Assembly: GCF_000365305.1 (NCBI RefSeq)
Contig: NZ_CM001841.1
Coordinates: 1,827,100-1,891,099, forward strand
Origin: Dickeya dianthicola NCPPB 453
Lineage (GTDB): Bacteria > Pseudomonadota > Gammaproteobacteria > Enterobacterales > Enterobacteriaceae
Length of the DNA: 64,000 nt
Direction: 5' to 3'
A program made the position numbers and the translations under genes. Numbering within the stretch: the first letter of the stretch is position 1; every line of letters begins with the position of its first letter. Positions 1 to 10,204 of this stretch are shown here, piece by piece. The notes under the pieces are model-generated. The model did not search any database and was not told the DNA's origin. It was given only the letters and a program-made list of their open reading frames with translations.

Positions 1-125
1 GCGATCACCAGGCTTTTACCGGCGCCGGTGGGTAACACGATCACCGCCGGGGCGGTGTGCTGGCGAAAATAGGCAAGGGTGGCGTCAACCGCTTCTTGCT
101 GGTACGGGCGCAGTGTAAATGACAT
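1..125 (-). CDS. radD: RadD (YejH) superfamily 2 DNA helicase, N-terminal fragment
   Basis: Only the first 41 codons are present; the gene runs off the left edge. The visible protein begins [15 protein letters not shown] and contains the Walker A loop PTGAGKS, the nucleotide-binding motif I of DEAD/DEAH-type helicases. RadD in E. coli is a helicase-like ATPase linked to DNA repair and RecA-mediated strand exchange, and it lies next to rsuA there as here. The ATG shares one base with the stop codon of the upstream yecH-like gene (TGATG), so the two are probably translated together. The family is clear; the rest of the protein cannot be checked. Confidence 0.85.
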   Translation of the reverse strand, partial: MSFTLRPYQQEAVDATLAYFRQHTAPAVIVLPTGAGKSLVI

Positions 126-364
126 CAGTGGCGGCAGATTTTACTTTCATGGGTGGTAAAGCCGTTATCTTGCGCAATGAATTTGCCTTTGTCAGCCAGA
201 AATTGCACCAGCCCGGCGGCGGTCATGTCGGCGGCAGAGCAGGTGTGAAAGCGGGCATCGTGGCCAAAACGCGCCTCAATGGCGGCAATCAACGCATCGG
301 TGGTAAAGGATCTGTTGGCAGTCACCATCATATGTAATACCTCATGACCGTGAATCGATGACAT
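125..364 (-). CDS. yecH: YecH-family small metal-binding protein
   Basis: A 79-residue soluble protein. It opens with an HGHEVL motif, has a central CSAADMTA segment and ends in ESKICRH; the conserved His and Cys residues suggest a metal site. It matches what I know of E. coli YecH (DUF2492), an uncharacterised family described as probable metal-binding. The start is supported by an AGGAG ribosome site about ten bases upstream. It directly precedes radD with a one-base stop/start overlap, a different context from E. coli, where yecH lies elsewhere. Biochemical function is unknown. Confidence 0.8.
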   Translation of the reverse strand: MSSIHGHEVLHMMVTANRSFTTDALIAAIEARFGHDARFHTCSAADMTAAGLVQFLADKGKFIAQDNGFTTHESKICRH

Positions 365-629
365 AATAGGGCTCCTGATAATTATCGGGCGATGAAATGC
401 CGCTACACGGCAAAACGTCGCGGTATACTCTCCTTTTCCTGTCCGGTGACGGGCAGGGCAGGAGAACAGTGAACAGCAGAAAAGTTGCTTTTATTATGCT
501 TTTTTAAATCGGCGCAGAAGGGCGGTTTACATCAATATCCGGTGTGAAAGCCAGCGCCTTTTCCTATCAGGTGGCGGTCAGCGCCATACCTGACCAGCAA
601 TTCGTGACGACCATAGGCAGTATTCATTA

Positions 630-1328
630 ATGCGATTGGATAAATTTCTTTCCCAGCAGTTAGGGATCAGCCGTTCTCTGATAGTGCGTGAACTGCGTGC
701 GCAGCGTGTGACGGTAAACGGCGAAGTGATAAAAAGCGGCGCATTCAAACTGCTGCCGGACCATGAGGTGACATTTGACGACAATGTGCTCGAACAGCAG
801 AACGGGCCGCGTTACTTCATGCTGAATAAGCCGCAGGGATATGTGTGTTCGACCGACGATCCCGACCATCCGACGATTTTGTACTTTATCGATGAACCGG
901 TAGCGAACAAGCTGCACGCCGCCGGCCGGCTGGATATCGACACCAGCGGACTGGTGCTGCTGACCGACGACGGTCAGTGGTCGCACCGCATTACCTCGCC
1001 GAAGCACCATTGCGAAAAAACCTATCTGGTGACGCTGGAACAGCCGTTGGCGCCGGATACCGCGGACAACTTTCAGGCCGGGGTGCAATTACACGGTGAG
1101 AAGGACCTGACCCGCCCGGCAACGCTGGAGCCGGTTTCTGAATACCAGGTGCGGTTGACCATCAGCGAAGGCCGCTATCATCAGGTAAAACGCATGTTTG
1201 CCGCGGTTGGCAACCATGTGGTGGCATTGCATCGTGAACGCATCGGCGCCATTACGCTGGATGACGCGCTGGAGCCCGGCGAATATCGGCCGCTGACGCC
1301 GGAAGAGGTCGCCGGCATCGGGCAATAG
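630..1328 (+). CDS. rsuA: 16S rRNA pseudouridine(516) synthase RsuA
   Basis: A 232-residue protein of normal RsuA length. Residues 1-60 form an S4 RNA-binding domain ([12 protein letters not shown]...VNGEVIKSG). The catalytic segment [14 protein letters not shown] carries the aspartate used by all pseudouridine synthases of this family. RsuA converts U516 of 16S rRNA to pseudouridine during small-subunit assembly. It is divergent from yecH-radD across about 265 bp and followed by bcr on the same strand, the conserved enterobacterial order. The paralogue RluB/RluE group is less likely because of this gene order. Confidence 0.95.
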   Translation: MRLDKFLSQQLGISRSLIVRELRAQRVTVNGEVIKSGAFKLLPDHEVTFDDNVLEQQNGPRYFMLNKPQGYVCSTDDPDHPTILYFIDEPVANKLHAAGRLDIDTSGLVLLTDDGQWSHRITSPKHHCEKTYLVTLEQPLAPDTADNFQAGVQLHGEKDLTRPATLEPVSEYQVRLTISEGRYHQVKRMFAAVGNHVVALHRERIGAITLDDALEPGEYRPLTPEEVAGIGQ

Positions 1329-1428
1329 TCGTCCCCCACCGGCCGTTGATCTGTTATCTATCGGTGAAATCTTTATGCCCGCCGCTATCGTGGCGGGAAA
1401 CCGTCGTCTATCTGGAGAACCGCTTTTC

Positions 1429-2610
1429 GTGCAACCACCCTCATCCTCACGCGTCGGCCTGATTTTTATTCTGGGGTTGATATCGATGCTGATGCCCATC
1501 GCCATCGATATGTATTTACCGGCGCTGCCGGTGATAGCAAAAGAATTTTCGGTCGATCCGAGCCGGGTGCAGATGACCCTCAGCTCGTATGTGCTCGGGT
1601 TCGCCATCGGCCAGATTTTCTATGGCCCGATGTCGGACAGCATCGGCCGTAAGCCGGTTATTCTGGGCGGCGTACTGATTTTTACTCTGGCCGCCGCCGC
1701 CTGCGCGCTATCGCAAACGGTCGATCAACTGATTCATATGCGCTTCCTGCACGGCTTGTCGGCCGCGTCGGCCAGTGTGGTGATCAACGCGCTGATGCGG
1801 GATATGTTCTCGAAGGATGAATTCTCGCGCATGATGTCGTTTGTGATTCTGGTGATGACGGTGGCGCCGCTGCTGGCGCCGATCATCGGCGGCGCGCTGC
1901 TGTTCTGGCTTAGCTGGCATGCCATCTTTTGGACTATCGCCGCCGCGTCGCTGGTGGCGACGGTGCTGGTGTGGCTGTTTGTCCGTGAAACCCTGCCGGT
2001 GGAACGGCGACAGCGTTTCCATCTGCGTACCACGCTGGGGAATTTTTTCCAGTTGGTTCGCCACCGGCGCGTGTTCAGCTACATGTTTGCCAGCGGGCTG
2101 TCGTTTTCCGGCATGTTTGCTTTTCTGAGCGCCGGGCCGTTTGTTTACATCGATCTGAATGGCGTATCGCCGCAGCACTTTGGCTACTACTTTGCGCTGA
2201 ATATCGTGTTCCTGTTTTTGATGACGCTGCTCAACAGCCGTATCGTGGCGCGGATGGGGGCGATGTTCATGTTCCGGCTGGGGTTGATTATCCAGTTTGT
2301 GATGGGGATATGGCTGGTCGTGGTCAGTAGTTTCCATTTAGGGTTTATTCCGCTGGTGGTTGGCGTCGCGGTATTTGTGGGCTGTGTCGCTACGGTGGCG
2401 TCCAACGCTATGGCGGTGATCCTTGACGATTTCCCTCATATGGCTGGAACGGCGTCGTCGCTGGCCGGCACTATGCGCTTTGGGCTGGGGTCGCTGATGG
2501 GCTCGTTATTGTCGCTGACAACGTTCCAGAGCGTATGGCCGATGGTCGGCGCGATGGCGTTCTGCTCGGCAGGCGCGTTCGGCTTATTCTTGTACGCCAG
2601 TCGGCGCTAA
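1429..2610 (+). CDS. bcr: Bcr/CflA-type drug efflux MFS transporter
   Basis: A major facilitator of the DHA1 type with about twelve hydrophobic segments and the loop motif [11 protein letters not shown] after TM2. Bcr expels bicyclomycin and sulfonamides and can export short peptides or cysteine in E. coli. I chose the GTG at 1429 (393 residues, close to the usual 396) because a TCTGGAG ribosome site lies upstream and homologues begin shortly before the GLIFILG segment. An in-frame ATG at 1375 would add 18 residues. It follows rsuA by about 100 bp as in E. coli. Confidence 0.9.
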   Translation: MQPPSSSRVGLIFILGLISMLMPIAIDMYLPALPVIAKEFSVDPSRVQMTLSSYVLGFAIGQIFYGPMSDSIGRKPVILGGVLIFTLAAAACALSQTVDQLIHMRFLHGLSAASASVVINALMRDMFSKDEFSRMMSFVILVMTVAPLLAPIIGGALLFWLSWHAIFWTIAAASLVATVLVWLFVRETLPVERRQRFHLRTTLGNFFQLVRHRRVFSYMFASGLSFSGMFAFLSAGPFVYIDLNGVSPQHFGYYFALNIVFLFLMTLLNSRIVARMGAMFMFRLGLIIQFVMGIWLVVVSSFHLGFIPLVVGVAVFVGCVATVASNAMAVILDDFPHMAGTASSLAGTMRFGLGSLMGSLLSLTTFQSVWPMVGAMAFCSAGAFGLFLYASRR

Positions 2611-3003
2611 GATTCTTCCGTTCCTCTCTTTCCTGCTTGTGCTGGCGCAATCCGCCGGCACAGCACCCGCCTGCTGTTCTTAAAATGTGAAAATTTTGAA
2701 CCAAAAGTGAACGATTTGAAGAAATTGATTGAGATATTTGGAATAAAAGGTTACATATAGCGCAAAACCAGTCAAAATCGTGATCTTGTTAACGTTTTTG
2801 AGCGGTTATCAAGTTGAGCGCCATGCTTCTGGGGCGGCCTCATGATGACGATATGTTGTTTTATGACGATATATTGTTTTATGACGATATGTTGCTTTTT
2901 TGTGTCCGAATGGTGGTAAAAGAAAGGTGTGAAGCAAAAAAGTTTACTAATTTATGTTATAATTTTGTGAATTTTAAAAGCAGCTTAGCTGAGGAAGACC
3001 GCT
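2611..3003. other. Intergenic region between bcr and yejG
   Basis: About 390 bp without a convincing gene. It holds a GC-rich inverted repeat just after bcr (about 2638-2662) without a T-run, then AT-rich sequence and an 18-bp tandem repeat (listed separately), and ends in a GAGGAAG ribosome site for yejG. The yejG promoter must lie here. Confidence 0.6.
2845..2898. repeat. 18-bp direct tandem repeat, three copies
   Basis: Three head-to-tail copies of an 18-bp unit (ATGACGATATGTTGTTTT, with one or two changes) lie at 2845-2862, 2863-2880 and 2881-2898, about 100 bp upstream of yejG. The unit is AT-rich and would alter promoter spacing if copy number changed. A reading frame through it has no support as a gene. 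Confidence 0.85.
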
Positions 3004-3348
3004 GTGAATACTCTCCAACTTTCGGTGGTTCATCGTTTGCCGCAAAGTTACCGCTGGTTATCCGGTTTTACGGGTATTAAAGTTGAACCGATTCCGCTTT
3101 GCAGCATGGATGACGACAGTTATCTGATAGGTTTTAAATTGCTTAGCCATGACGGCGAAGAGGCTCGCCAGATCATGCGCCATCTCAACCAGTCACTGGA
3201 TGAGATCCAACTGCAATGCACGATAGTGGAGTGGGAGGGCGAATCGTGCCTGTTCCTGCATCGCCAGGACGAGAGCGCCGCTATGTGCCGCCTGAAAGAC
3301 GTCGGCGTGGCGATCGCCGAATCCGTCTGCGCTCAATACCCTTTCTGA
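3004..3348 (+). CDS. yejG: YejG family protein of unknown function
   Basis: A 114-residue protein starting with GTG at 3004, seven bases after GAGGAAG. It contains VVHRLPQSYRW near the start, VEPIPL, LFLHRQDESAAMCRL and the C-terminal VAIAE, all familiar from E. coli YejG. The family is short, soluble and uncharacterised; no motif reveals an activity. Position between bcr and the oppositely oriented yejF is the conserved enterobacterial arrangement. Confidence 0.9.
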   Translation: MNTLQLSVVHRLPQSYRWLSGFTGIKVEPIPLCSMDDDSYLIGFKLLSHDGEEARQIMRHLNQSLDEIQLQCTIVEWEGESCLFLHRQDESAAMCRLKDVGVAIAESVCAQYPF

Positions 3349-3352
3349 AGCG

Positions 3353-3374
3353 GCAGCATCGGCAACGATGCTGC
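3353..3374. terminator. Hairpin between convergent yejG and yejF
   Basis: GCAGCATC and GATGCTGC form a perfect 8-bp stem around a 6-base loop, just after the yejG stop and before the 3' end of yejF. No clear T-run follows on either strand, so activity as an intrinsic terminator is uncertain. Confidence 0.4.
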
Positions 3375-3415
3375 TGTAACCCCTTTTCCATGCTTTCCCG
3401 AACAGACCTTGATGC

Positions 3416-5008
3416 TCAGGCCGACAGTTGCAGTAGCTGACGGGTGTAGTCCTGCTGCGGGTGTTCAAACAGTTGCCGACACTCGCCTTGCTCGACCACT
3501 TCGCCGTGCCGCAGCACAATGACCTGATGACACAGTGAACGCACCACGTGCAGATCGTGGCTGATGAACAGGTAGGCCAACTGGTGGGTTTGTTGCAGGG
3601 TTTTCAGCAGCGTCAGAATTTGCGCCTGCACCGTGCGATCGAGCGATGAGGTGGGTTCGTCGAGAATCAGCAGTTCCGGTTGCAGGATCAACGCACGGGC
3701 GATAGCGATACGCTGGCGCTGGCCGCCGGAAAATTCCGACGGATAGCGATGGCGGCTGTCCGGATCCAGCCCGACTTCCTGCATGGACTGGATCACTCGC
3801 TGCGTCTGCTCCGCCGGGCTTAACGGGTGATGAACCCGCAGCCCTTCCGCGATAATCTGCTCCACGTTCAAACGGGGATTCAGCGAACCGTTTGGATCCT
3901 GAAACACCACCTGAATGCGGCGACGTACCGGCAGCATCTGCTTGTGGTTAAAACGGTGCAGCGGTTGGCCATCGAACCAGATCTCGCCACGGCTGCGCAG
4001 CAAGCGCAGCAACGCCAGCCCAGTGGTGCTCTTGCCGGAACCGGATTCGCCCACCAGCCCGATGCTTTCGCCGCGGCGCAGGCTAAAGCTGAGCGCCTGC
4101 AGCACCGATTTTTCCCCCACCGTGCGGCGTAGTAGACCACGCCTGATGGGGAAGCTGACGCCCAGCTCCCGGACATCCAGCAACGTCGATGCGGTCGGCT
4201 CCAGCGGCGGGGCTTCGCCTGTCGGCTCGGCATTCAGCAATTGTCGGGTATACGGATGTTGCGGCGCGCTGAACAACTCGCGGGTTCGGTTCTGCTCCAC
4301 GCAGCGCCCGGCCTGCATCACCGCTACCCGGTCCGCCAGCCGGCGCACAATGTTCAGGTTATGGGTAATGAACAGCAAGCCCATGTTCAGCTCTTGTTTC
4401 AGCTCGTTGAGCAAATCCAGAATTTGCGCCTGTACGGTGACGTCCAGCGCGGTGGTTGGTTCGTCGGCAATCAGCAGATCGGGCTGCGTCAGCAGCGCCA
4501 TCGCGATCATCACCCGCTGGCGTTCGCCGCCGGAAAGCTGGTGGGGAAAATCCGCCAGCCGACGCGCTGCCTGGCGAATACCGACGCGTTCAAGGCAACC
4601 GACGATTTCGCCGCGGGCAGCGTCGCGGCGCATGCCCCGGTGCAGCGAGAGCACTTCCGCCAATTGCTTTTCAATGGTGTGCAGCGGGTTGAGGGACACC
4701 ATCGGCTCCTGAAAGATCATGGCAATCCGGTCGCCGCGCACCTGGCGCAGCCGCTGCTCGCTGGCATTCAGCAACGATTCGCCGGCAAACAGGATATCGC
4801 CGTGCAGGTAGACCACCGGCGGCGAGGGCAACAAACGCAGTACCGACAGCGCGGTGACGCTTTTGCCGGAGCCGGACTCGCCGACCAGCGCCAGCGTTTC
4901 TCCAGCCTCAATGCTCAGCGAAACCTGGTCGACCACCTGCCGCTGCTGACCGCCGTTGCGAAACGCAATGCTCAGGTCGCGGATTTCAAGTAAAGGGTGT
5001 GCGGACAT
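3416..5008 (-). CDS. yejF: Microcin C/peptide ABC importer, fused double ATPase YejF
   Basis: A 530-residue cytoplasmic ATPase with two complete nucleotide-binding domains in one chain. The N-terminal half has GESGSGKS, signature LSGGERQR and Walker B LLIADEPT; the C-terminal half has GESGSGKS, FSGGQRQR and LLILDEPTSSLD. This is the DppD-DppF arrangement fused, typical of YejF. It powers YejBE-mediated import of peptides, including microcin C in E. coli. The start MSAHPLLEIRDL is taken at 5008, one base after the yejE stop; reading further upstream runs into yejE and adds unrelated residues. Last gene of yejABEF. Confidence 0.94.
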   Translation of the reverse strand: MSAHPLLEIRDLSIAFRNGGQQRQVVDQVSLSIEAGETLALVGESGSGKSVTALSVLRLLPSPPVVYLHGDILFAGESLLNASEQRLRQVRGDRIAMIFQEPMVSLNPLHTIEKQLAEVLSLHRGMRRDAARGEIVGCLERVGIRQAARRLADFPHQLSGGERQRVMIAMALLTQPDLLIADEPTTALDVTVQAQILDLLNELKQELNMGLLFITHNLNIVRRLADRVAVMQAGRCVEQNRTRELFSAPQHPYTRQLLNAEPTGEAPPLEPTASTLLDVRELGVSFPIRRGLLRRTVGEKSVLQALSFSLRRGESIGLVGESGSGKSTTGLALLRLLRSRGEIWFDGQPLHRFNHKQMLPVRRRIQVVFQDPNGSLNPRLNVEQIIAEGLRVHHPLSPAEQTQRVIQSMQEVGLDPDSRHRYPSEFSGGQRQRIAIARALILQPELLILDEPTSSLDRTVQAQILTLLKTLQQTHQLAYLFISHDLHVVRSLCHQVIVLRHGEVVEQGECRQLFEHPQQDYTRQLLQLSA

Positions 5009-5009
5009 A

Positions 5010-6035
5010 TCAATGCGCCTTACCTGGGTCAAAGGCGTCGCGAACCGCTTCGCCGATAAAAATAAGCAGTGACAGCACCACCGCCAGCACCATGAAGACC
5101 GTGATGCCAAGCCACGGCGCCTGCAGGTTGTTTTTTCCTTCCAGCAACAGACTGCCGAGTGAGGCGGACCCCATCGGCAGACCAAAACCCAGAAAGTCGA
5201 GCGAGGTCAGGGTGGTGATGGAGCCACAGAGAATAAACGGCAGGTAGGTGAGGGTGGCGACCATCGCATTGGGCAGCATGCAGCGAAACATAATGGCGCG
5301 ATCGCTGACGCCCATCGCCTGCGCGGCGCGAATATAGTCAAAATTGCGGGTACGCAGGAATTCCGCCCGCACCACGCCGACCAGCGTCATCCAGCCGAAC
5401 AGCACGGTAATGCCCAACAGCCACCAGAAATTCGGCTGAATCACGCTGGAAAGCAGGATAATCAAAAATAGCGTCGGCATACCGGACCAGACTTCAATCA
5501 GGCGCTGTCCCCACAAGTCCACCCGTCCGCCGTAATACCCCTGGGACGCGCCCACCGCGATGCCAATCAGGCTGGACAGCAGCGTCAGCGTCAGCCCGAA
5601 CAGAATGGAAATGCGAAAGCCATACAGCACCTGCGCCAGCACGTCGCGGCCCTGACTGTCGGTGCCGAGCAGGTTCTGGCGCGACGGCGACGACGGAAAC
5701 GCGCTCTGGGTGGCGTAATTAATGGTGTCGTAGCGGTAGTGAATCAACGGCCACAACGCCCAGCCGCCTTGCTCCAGCCGCTGCACCAGCCAGGGGTCGC
5801 GGTAATCGGCCGGCGTCGCCAGCTGACCGCCGAAGGCGGTTTCGCTGTAATCCACCATGAACGGCACGTACCACTGCCCGTCGTAGCGCACCAGCAACGG
5901 TTTGTCGTTAGCGACCAGTTCAGCGCACAGGGTAACGACAAATAACACCAGAAAAATCCACAGCGACCAGTAGCCGCGACGATTAGCGCGAAAGCGCGCC
6001 CAACGCGCCTGGTTGATAGGGCTCAGACGGCTCAT
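5010..6035 (-). CDS. yejE: Peptide ABC importer permease YejE
   Basis: A 341-residue inner-membrane permease with an N-terminal membrane segment ([17 protein letters not shown]), a large periplasmic loop and a C-terminal group of about five membrane segments with the binding-protein-dependent transport signature around [22 protein letters not shown]. It belongs to the DppC/OppC family and pairs with YejB to form the channel. Its ATG overlaps the yejB stop by four bases (ATGA), implying translational coupling in the yejABEF operon. Confidence 0.94.
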   Translation of the reverse strand: MSRLSPINQARWARFRANRRGYWSLWIFLVLFVVTLCAELVANDKPLLVRYDGQWYVPFMVDYSETAFGGQLATPADYRDPWLVQRLEQGGWALWPLIHYRYDTINYATQSAFPSSPSRQNLLGTDSQGRDVLAQVLYGFRISILFGLTLTLLSSLIGIAVGASQGYYGGRVDLWGQRLIEVWSGMPTLFLIILLSSVIQPNFWWLLGITVLFGWMTLVGVVRAEFLRTRNFDYIRAAQAMGVSDRAIMFRCMLPNAMVATLTYLPFILCGSITTLTSLDFLGFGLPMGSASLGSLLLEGKNNLQAPWLGITVFMVLAVVLSLLIFIGEAVRDAFDPGKAH

Positions 6036-7129
6036 TGGCGTTCCTCGAAATCAATACGCGGGTCAACCAGCGTATAGGTCATGTCGCTGAGAATATTCAG
6101 CAGCAGGCCGATGAGGGTAAAAATGTACAGCGTGCCGAACATTACCGGGTAGTCGCGCTGCAGGGTGGCGTCGTACCCCAGCAGCCCGAGGCCGTTAAGG
6201 GAGAACATCACCTCGATCAGCAACGAGCCGGTAAAAAACATGCTGATGAAGGTGGCGGGGAAACCGGCGATCACCAACAGCATGGCGTTACGAAATACGT
6301 GGCGATAGAGAATCCATTTTTCATCCAGCCCTTTGGCGCGGGCGGTGACCACGTACTGTTTGCGGATTTCATCCAGAAATGAGTTCTTGGTCAGCATGGT
6401 CAGCGTGGCGAAGCCGCCAATCACCATCGCCAGCACCGGCAGCGCAATGTGCCACAGATAATCGGTAACCTTGTCAAACCAGGACAGGATGTCGAAATGC
6501 GGTGATACCAGCCCGCGCAGCGGGAACCAGTCGAGGTAACCGCCGCCGGCGAACAGCACGATCAGCAGAATGGCGAACAGGAACGCCGGGATAGCGTAGC
6601 CGACGATAATCAGCGTGCTACTCCAGACGTCAAAGGCCGAACCGTTGCGCACTGCCTTTTTGATGCCGAGCGGAATAGACACCAGATAGATGATCAGCGT
6701 GCTCCATAGCCCGAGGGATATCGAGACCGGCATACTCTCTTTAATCAGCGCAATCACCGACGAGCCGCGAAACAGGCTGTTGCCGAAGTCAAATCGCACG
6801 TAATCCCAGATCAATTTGAAATAGCGCTCGTGCAACGGTTTATCGAAGCCGTAGCGTTTGGTGATTTCCGCGATGATTTCCGGGTCCAGCCCACGGGCGC
6901 CGCGATAGGTGTTTTCCACCGACGGCTTGCCGCCGCCTGGCCCGCGCGCCAGCCCGCCGCCGCCGTCTCCGCCGGCGCTAAAACCGCTGCCCTGTCCCAT
7001 TTCAATCGAGGCGATGGCCTGATCGACCGGGCCGCCTGGCGCTATCTGCACAATAAAAAAGTTGATGGTGATGATGGCCCACAGCGTGGGGATCACCAGC
7101 AATAGTCGACGTAACAGGTAAGTTCCCAC
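6032..7129 (-). CDS. yejB: Peptide ABC importer permease YejB
   Basis: A 365-residue permease of the DppB/OppB family. Residues 1-28 ([20 protein letters not shown]...) form the first membrane helix. A glycine-rich periplasmic insert spans about residues 45-70 and varies among homologues. The C-terminal half carries the permease loop with [21 protein letters not shown]. It ends IDFEERQ, as in E. coli. It is the second gene of yejABEF, beginning nine bases after yejA, and is coupled to yejE by a four-base overlap. Confidence 0.94.
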   Translation of the reverse strand: MGTYLLRRLLLVIPTLWAIITINFFIVQIAPGGPVDQAIASIEMGQGSGFSAGGDGGGGLARGPGGGKPSVENTYRGARGLDPEIIAEITKRYGFDKPLHERYFKLIWDYVRFDFGNSLFRGSSVIALIKESMPVSISLGLWSTLIIYLVSIPLGIKKAVRNGSAFDVWSSTLIIVGYAIPAFLFAILLIVLFAGGGYLDWFPLRGLVSPHFDILSWFDKVTDYLWHIALPVLAMVIGGFATLTMLTKNSFLDEIRKQYVVTARAKGLDEKWILYRHVFRNAMLLVIAGFPATFISMFFTGSLLIEVMFSLNGLGLLGYDATLQRDYPVMFGTLYIFTLIGLLLNILSDMTYTLVDPRIDFEERQ

Positions 7130-7138
7130 ATCGGCTCC

Positions 7139-8950
7139 TTATCGACGCGCTGCCGGCAGGGTGGCCGCTTTTTCAGCGTCATACCACCAACTGTCGATAC
7201 CCAGCGTATAGGCCGGGCGGGTTGCCGGCATGGCAAATTTGTTCCAGTAAGCGAAACGGTCGTGATTGGAAAACCACATCGGTATGGCGAACTGGTTCCA
7301 GGTCAGCACTCTATCCAGCGCCGGCCCCAGCGACAATAGCGCCGGTTTGTCGCCTTGATGACGAATGATGTTGTCAATCAACTGGTCGATAGCCGCGTCC
7401 TGCACCCCCGGCGAGTTATAGGAAGAGTTGATATACCCGGAACTCCAACTGATGGCGAGATCGGAGCTGGGGTAGGGCATCGCCGGGTACAGCTTCGGGA
7501 TCATATCGAAATCGCGCTTGCGGAACCGATTATTGAACTGCGGACTGTCAACGCTGCGCACCTCCATGCGGATACCGAGCCGCGCCAGACTATGCTGGAA
7601 CGGCAGCACATAGATGGAATTGGCGGCGCTTGGCAGCAACAGTTCGAAACGAAAAGGCTGACCGGTTTGCTTATTCACCAGCACCTGATTCTTCAGTTCC
7701 CAACCCGCCTGTTGCAGCAGTTGCAGCGCGTTGAGCAAGCCGGTGCGGTCGTAACCGCTGGCGTCGGATGATTCCGGCCGGTATGCCGGGCCGAAAACGT
7801 CGGCGGGAATCTTGTCTTTCAGCGGCGTCAGCCAGGCTAGCTCTTCCGCTGATGGCATGCCCTGCGCCGCGTACTCGGTGTTCTGGAAAAAACTGCTGGG
7901 GCGCTGATAGCTATTAAAAAACAACGTTTTGTTCATCCAGTTGAAGTCAAAGGCCAGCGCCAACGCCTGACGCACCCGGCGATCGCTAAACTGCGGTCGT
8001 TGGATATTAAACACCAGCCAGCGGGTATCCTGCGCCGCCTGATTGGTTTCATCTTTCTTACGAATGTAGCCGCGGGCGAAATTGCCGCCTTCGTACTGGG
8101 TCGCCCAGTGTTTGGGAGAACCTTCTATGCGCAGATCAAACGCGCCGGCTTTGAAGGCTTCCAGTGCGACGCTGTCGTCCAGATAGTAATCGTAACGCAA
8201 CTGGTCAAAGTTGTAACGGCCGCGGTTGACCGGCAGGTCGGCAGCCCAGTAGTCGGCCACGCGCGAATAAATCACGTACTGGCCCATGCGGTAATCGGTA
8301 ATGCGATAGGGGCCGCTGGCCAACGGCGGTTTGTTCAGCGGGTCGCTGAGTTTGTGGTCATGCCAGAATTTCTCCGGCATAACCGGCAGGGTCAGCATCC
8401 CCAGCATCTTTTCCTTGTCTGGGTCAGGGAAAGTAAAGCGCACGGTGTGCGGGGTCATCGCTTTGACTTCGGCGCCTTTGTAGTACAGGCGGAACTGCGG
8501 CACGCCCTGCGTCATGAACATATTGAAGGTAAACGCCACGTCGGCGGCGGTAATCGGCGAGCCGTCATGAAAACGCGCGGCGGGGTTCATCTCCACGTCG
8601 ATCCAACTGTAATCGCTGGCGTAACGCGCGGTAAGCGCAATCAACGGGTAGTAACTGGCGGGTTCGTCTTCTGAACTGACGTAAAGGGCGTCGTACAGGC
8701 TTTCGGTGCGAGCAGCGGCCAGACCGCGCAAGGCAAAGCGGTTAAAGTTATCGAAGGTGCCCAGCGCGCTGAGGGTGGCTTTGCCGCCTTTGGGGGCTGA
8801 TGGGTTGGTGTAACCGTAGTGGGTAAAACCCTGTGGATATTTCGGTTCGCCCAGAGTTGCAAATGCATAAGTCTGTTGCGCGGTCGGCTCGGCATCGGCC
8901 AACCAGGCGCAGGCAGACAGCAAGGTGGCGATAATTGCACGTGTAAACAT
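7139..8950 (-). CDS. yejA: Periplasmic peptide-binding protein YejA
   Basis: A 603-residue extracytoplasmic solute-binding protein of family 5 (DppA/OppA-like), the same length as E. coli YejA. The first 20 or so residues (MFTRAIIATLLSACAWLADA) form a signal peptide with probable cleavage at ADA/EPT; the Cys there is not in a full lipobox, so a soluble form is more likely. It delivers peptides and microcin C-like compounds to YejBE. It is the first gene of the operon; the promoter should lie in the 250 bp upstream. Confidence 0.94.
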   Translation of the reverse strand: MFTRAIIATLLSACAWLADAEPTAQQTYAFATLGEPKYPQGFTHYGYTNPSAPKGGKATLSALGTFDNFNRFALRGLAAARTESLYDALYVSSEDEPASYYPLIALTARYASDYSWIDVEMNPAARFHDGSPITAADVAFTFNMFMTQGVPQFRLYYKGAEVKAMTPHTVRFTFPDPDKEKMLGMLTLPVMPEKFWHDHKLSDPLNKPPLASGPYRITDYRMGQYVIYSRVADYWAADLPVNRGRYNFDQLRYDYYLDDSVALEAFKAGAFDLRIEGSPKHWATQYEGGNFARGYIRKKDETNQAAQDTRWLVFNIQRPQFSDRRVRQALALAFDFNWMNKTLFFNSYQRPSSFFQNTEYAAQGMPSAEELAWLTPLKDKIPADVFGPAYRPESSDASGYDRTGLLNALQLLQQAGWELKNQVLVNKQTGQPFRFELLLPSAANSIYVLPFQHSLARLGIRMEVRSVDSPQFNNRFRKRDFDMIPKLYPAMPYPSSDLAISWSSGYINSSYNSPGVQDAAIDQLIDNIIRHQGDKPALLSLGPALDRVLTWNQFAIPMWFSNHDRFAYWNKFAMPATRPAYTLGIDSWWYDAEKAATLPAARR

Positions 8951-9130
8951 CGAAATGGCAGACTCCTGATAACCTCGTGTTTCTCCGTGTGAAAAGCGGT
9001 TTACCGGAGAAAGTGCCTGAAATTCCTGGCAATCGCGATGCCGGACGCTATGGCGTTCTGTTTTACCATGAAATAAGACGTCAAACCTACTGTTAATCGC
9101 GCCAGGTTGTTACTGAAAGGGCGAGTGGTG

Positions 9131-9166
9131 TAATAAAAAACGCCGCTGTCTGACGAGCGGCGTTTT
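9131..9166 (-). terminator. Intrinsic terminator after mepS
   Basis: An 11-bp stem (AAAACGCCGCT with AGCGGCGTTTT) around an 8-base loop, followed on the minus strand by six T residues. It lies 35 bp after the mepS stop and is well formed. Confidence 0.85.
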
Positions 9167-9200
9167 GAATTTGTTTGGACGACATCAAGAGAAAAGAAAA

Positions 9201-9776
9201 TCAGCTGTGCGAATCCTGCTTCAGCACCCGGCGCGCTTCGCGGTAACGGGGTTTCCAATAGTTATCATCCATGCTGGAAATGGTCACACCAATGCTGGTG
9301 GATGCGTGGACGAACTGCTGGTTGCCGATGTAGATGCCCATATGGCGGCCGGTAGAGCCGGCATGGAACACAACCAAATCACCCGGGCGCAGTTTATTGC
9401 GCTGGATTTGAACGCCGATATCCTGCTGTTCATAACTGGAGCGCGGCAAATCCATACCGAATTGTTCACGGAAGGTTCGCTGAACGAAACCGGAGCAATC
9501 GATGCCTTTCCGGCTGTCGCCCCCGAGGCGATAACGCACGCCTTTCCAATTGGCGTATTGTTCGAGCAACTTGGATTTAACTTCCACGTTGCGAACCATC
9601 GCTTCGAATTCATCCTGAGAGGCTTGTAGTGAAGGGTCACCACCGTTAACCACACGCCTATCAGTTTGATTATTAACACTTGCAGTATTGCTGGTACAGG
9701 CGGAGAGCATCACCGCTACCGCCACGGCAGGCAAAACCCGCCAGATATATCTCAGAGTCGGTTGAGATTTGACCAT
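9201..9776 (-). CDS. mepS: Murein DD-endopeptidase lipoprotein MepS (Spr)
   Basis: A 191-residue outer-membrane lipoprotein. The signal peptide ends in the lipobox LSAC with the acylated Cys at residue 27. The NlpC/P60 domain follows, with catalytic Cys94 in GIDCSGFVQ and His145 and His157 in GRHMGIYI and FVHAS. MepS cuts D-Ala-meso-DAP cross-links to open peptidoglycan for growth and in E. coli is degraded by the NlpI-Prc system. Gene order next to yejABEF is conserved apart from loss of the rtn gene found between them in E. coli. Confidence 0.94.
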   Translation of the reverse strand: MVKSQPTLRYIWRVLPAVAVAVMLSACTSNTASVNNQTDRRVVNGGDPSLQASQDEFEAMVRNVEVKSKLLEQYANWKGVRYRLGGDSRKGIDCSGFVQRTFREQFGMDLPRSSYEQQDIGVQIQRNKLRPGDLVVFHAGSTGRHMGIYIGNQQFVHASTSIGVTISSMDDNYWKPRYREARRVLKQDSHS

Positions 9777-10095
9777 TGTTGTTATGTTCCCTTGATGTCC
9801 TTAACGATTCAATCGCTATCGCTGTGTTTATGAACGATGTGTTTATGACCGATATGTCTATGCCAAACAAAAACCGGTGTCAGACTAAAGCACTACTATC
9901 AATGGGACAATTATCCATCAACCAAATTGTGCCATGCCGCACATTATTATTGGCGTGGCAACCGTTAATTAACTGGCCGGATGTCTGCCCATAAATCACA
10001 AACTTCGACGACCATACCTTAACGAAAATCAGATTGCGAGTTTTTTTGTCTCTTTTGTTTATACGATTTCATGATGACATTCTTCACGTTAGCCC
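9777..10095. other. Intergenic region upstream of mepS
   Basis: No gene recognised. The AT-rich sequence must carry the mepS promoter. It contains a degenerate 15-bp tandem repeat at 9824-9868 (listed separately). Confidence 0.5.
9824..9868. repeat. Degenerate 15-bp tandem repeat upstream of mepS
   Basis: GTGTTTATGAACGAT at 9824-9838 is repeated with one change at 9839-9853 and more loosely at 9854-9868. It lies about 50-90 bp upstream of the mepS start, within its likely promoter or leader. Confidence 0.7.
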
Positions 10096-10122
10096 TATAA
10101 AAACCTGCGGCAGGAGCGCAGG
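10096..10122 (-). terminator. Intrinsic terminator downstream of yeiR
   Basis: Read on the minus strand, CCTGCG and CGCAGG form a 6-bp stem around a 7-base loop, followed by TTTTTATA. It lies about 80 bp past the yeiR stop. Confidence 0.65.
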
Positions 10123-10204
10123 ACGAGAAATAAAAGGCATTACTATGCGTTGTCATGCATCCTGACGCACTGTCGAACTTGTCCGGGCGTATAACTTGCC
10201 TCGC

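Noticed and set aside
1708-2337. A 209-codon minus-strand frame opposite bcr, and similar long antisense frames opposite lysP, fruA, the FkbH gene and the chemoreceptors
   Set aside because: They are low-complexity (His/Arg/Gln-rich) shadows of high-GC coding sequence on the other strand, without ribosome sites or recognisable domains.
2814-3080. An 88-codon plus-strand frame containing the 18-bp repeat
   Set aside because: It overlaps yejG in another frame, has no ribosome site and its composition comes from the tandem repeat.
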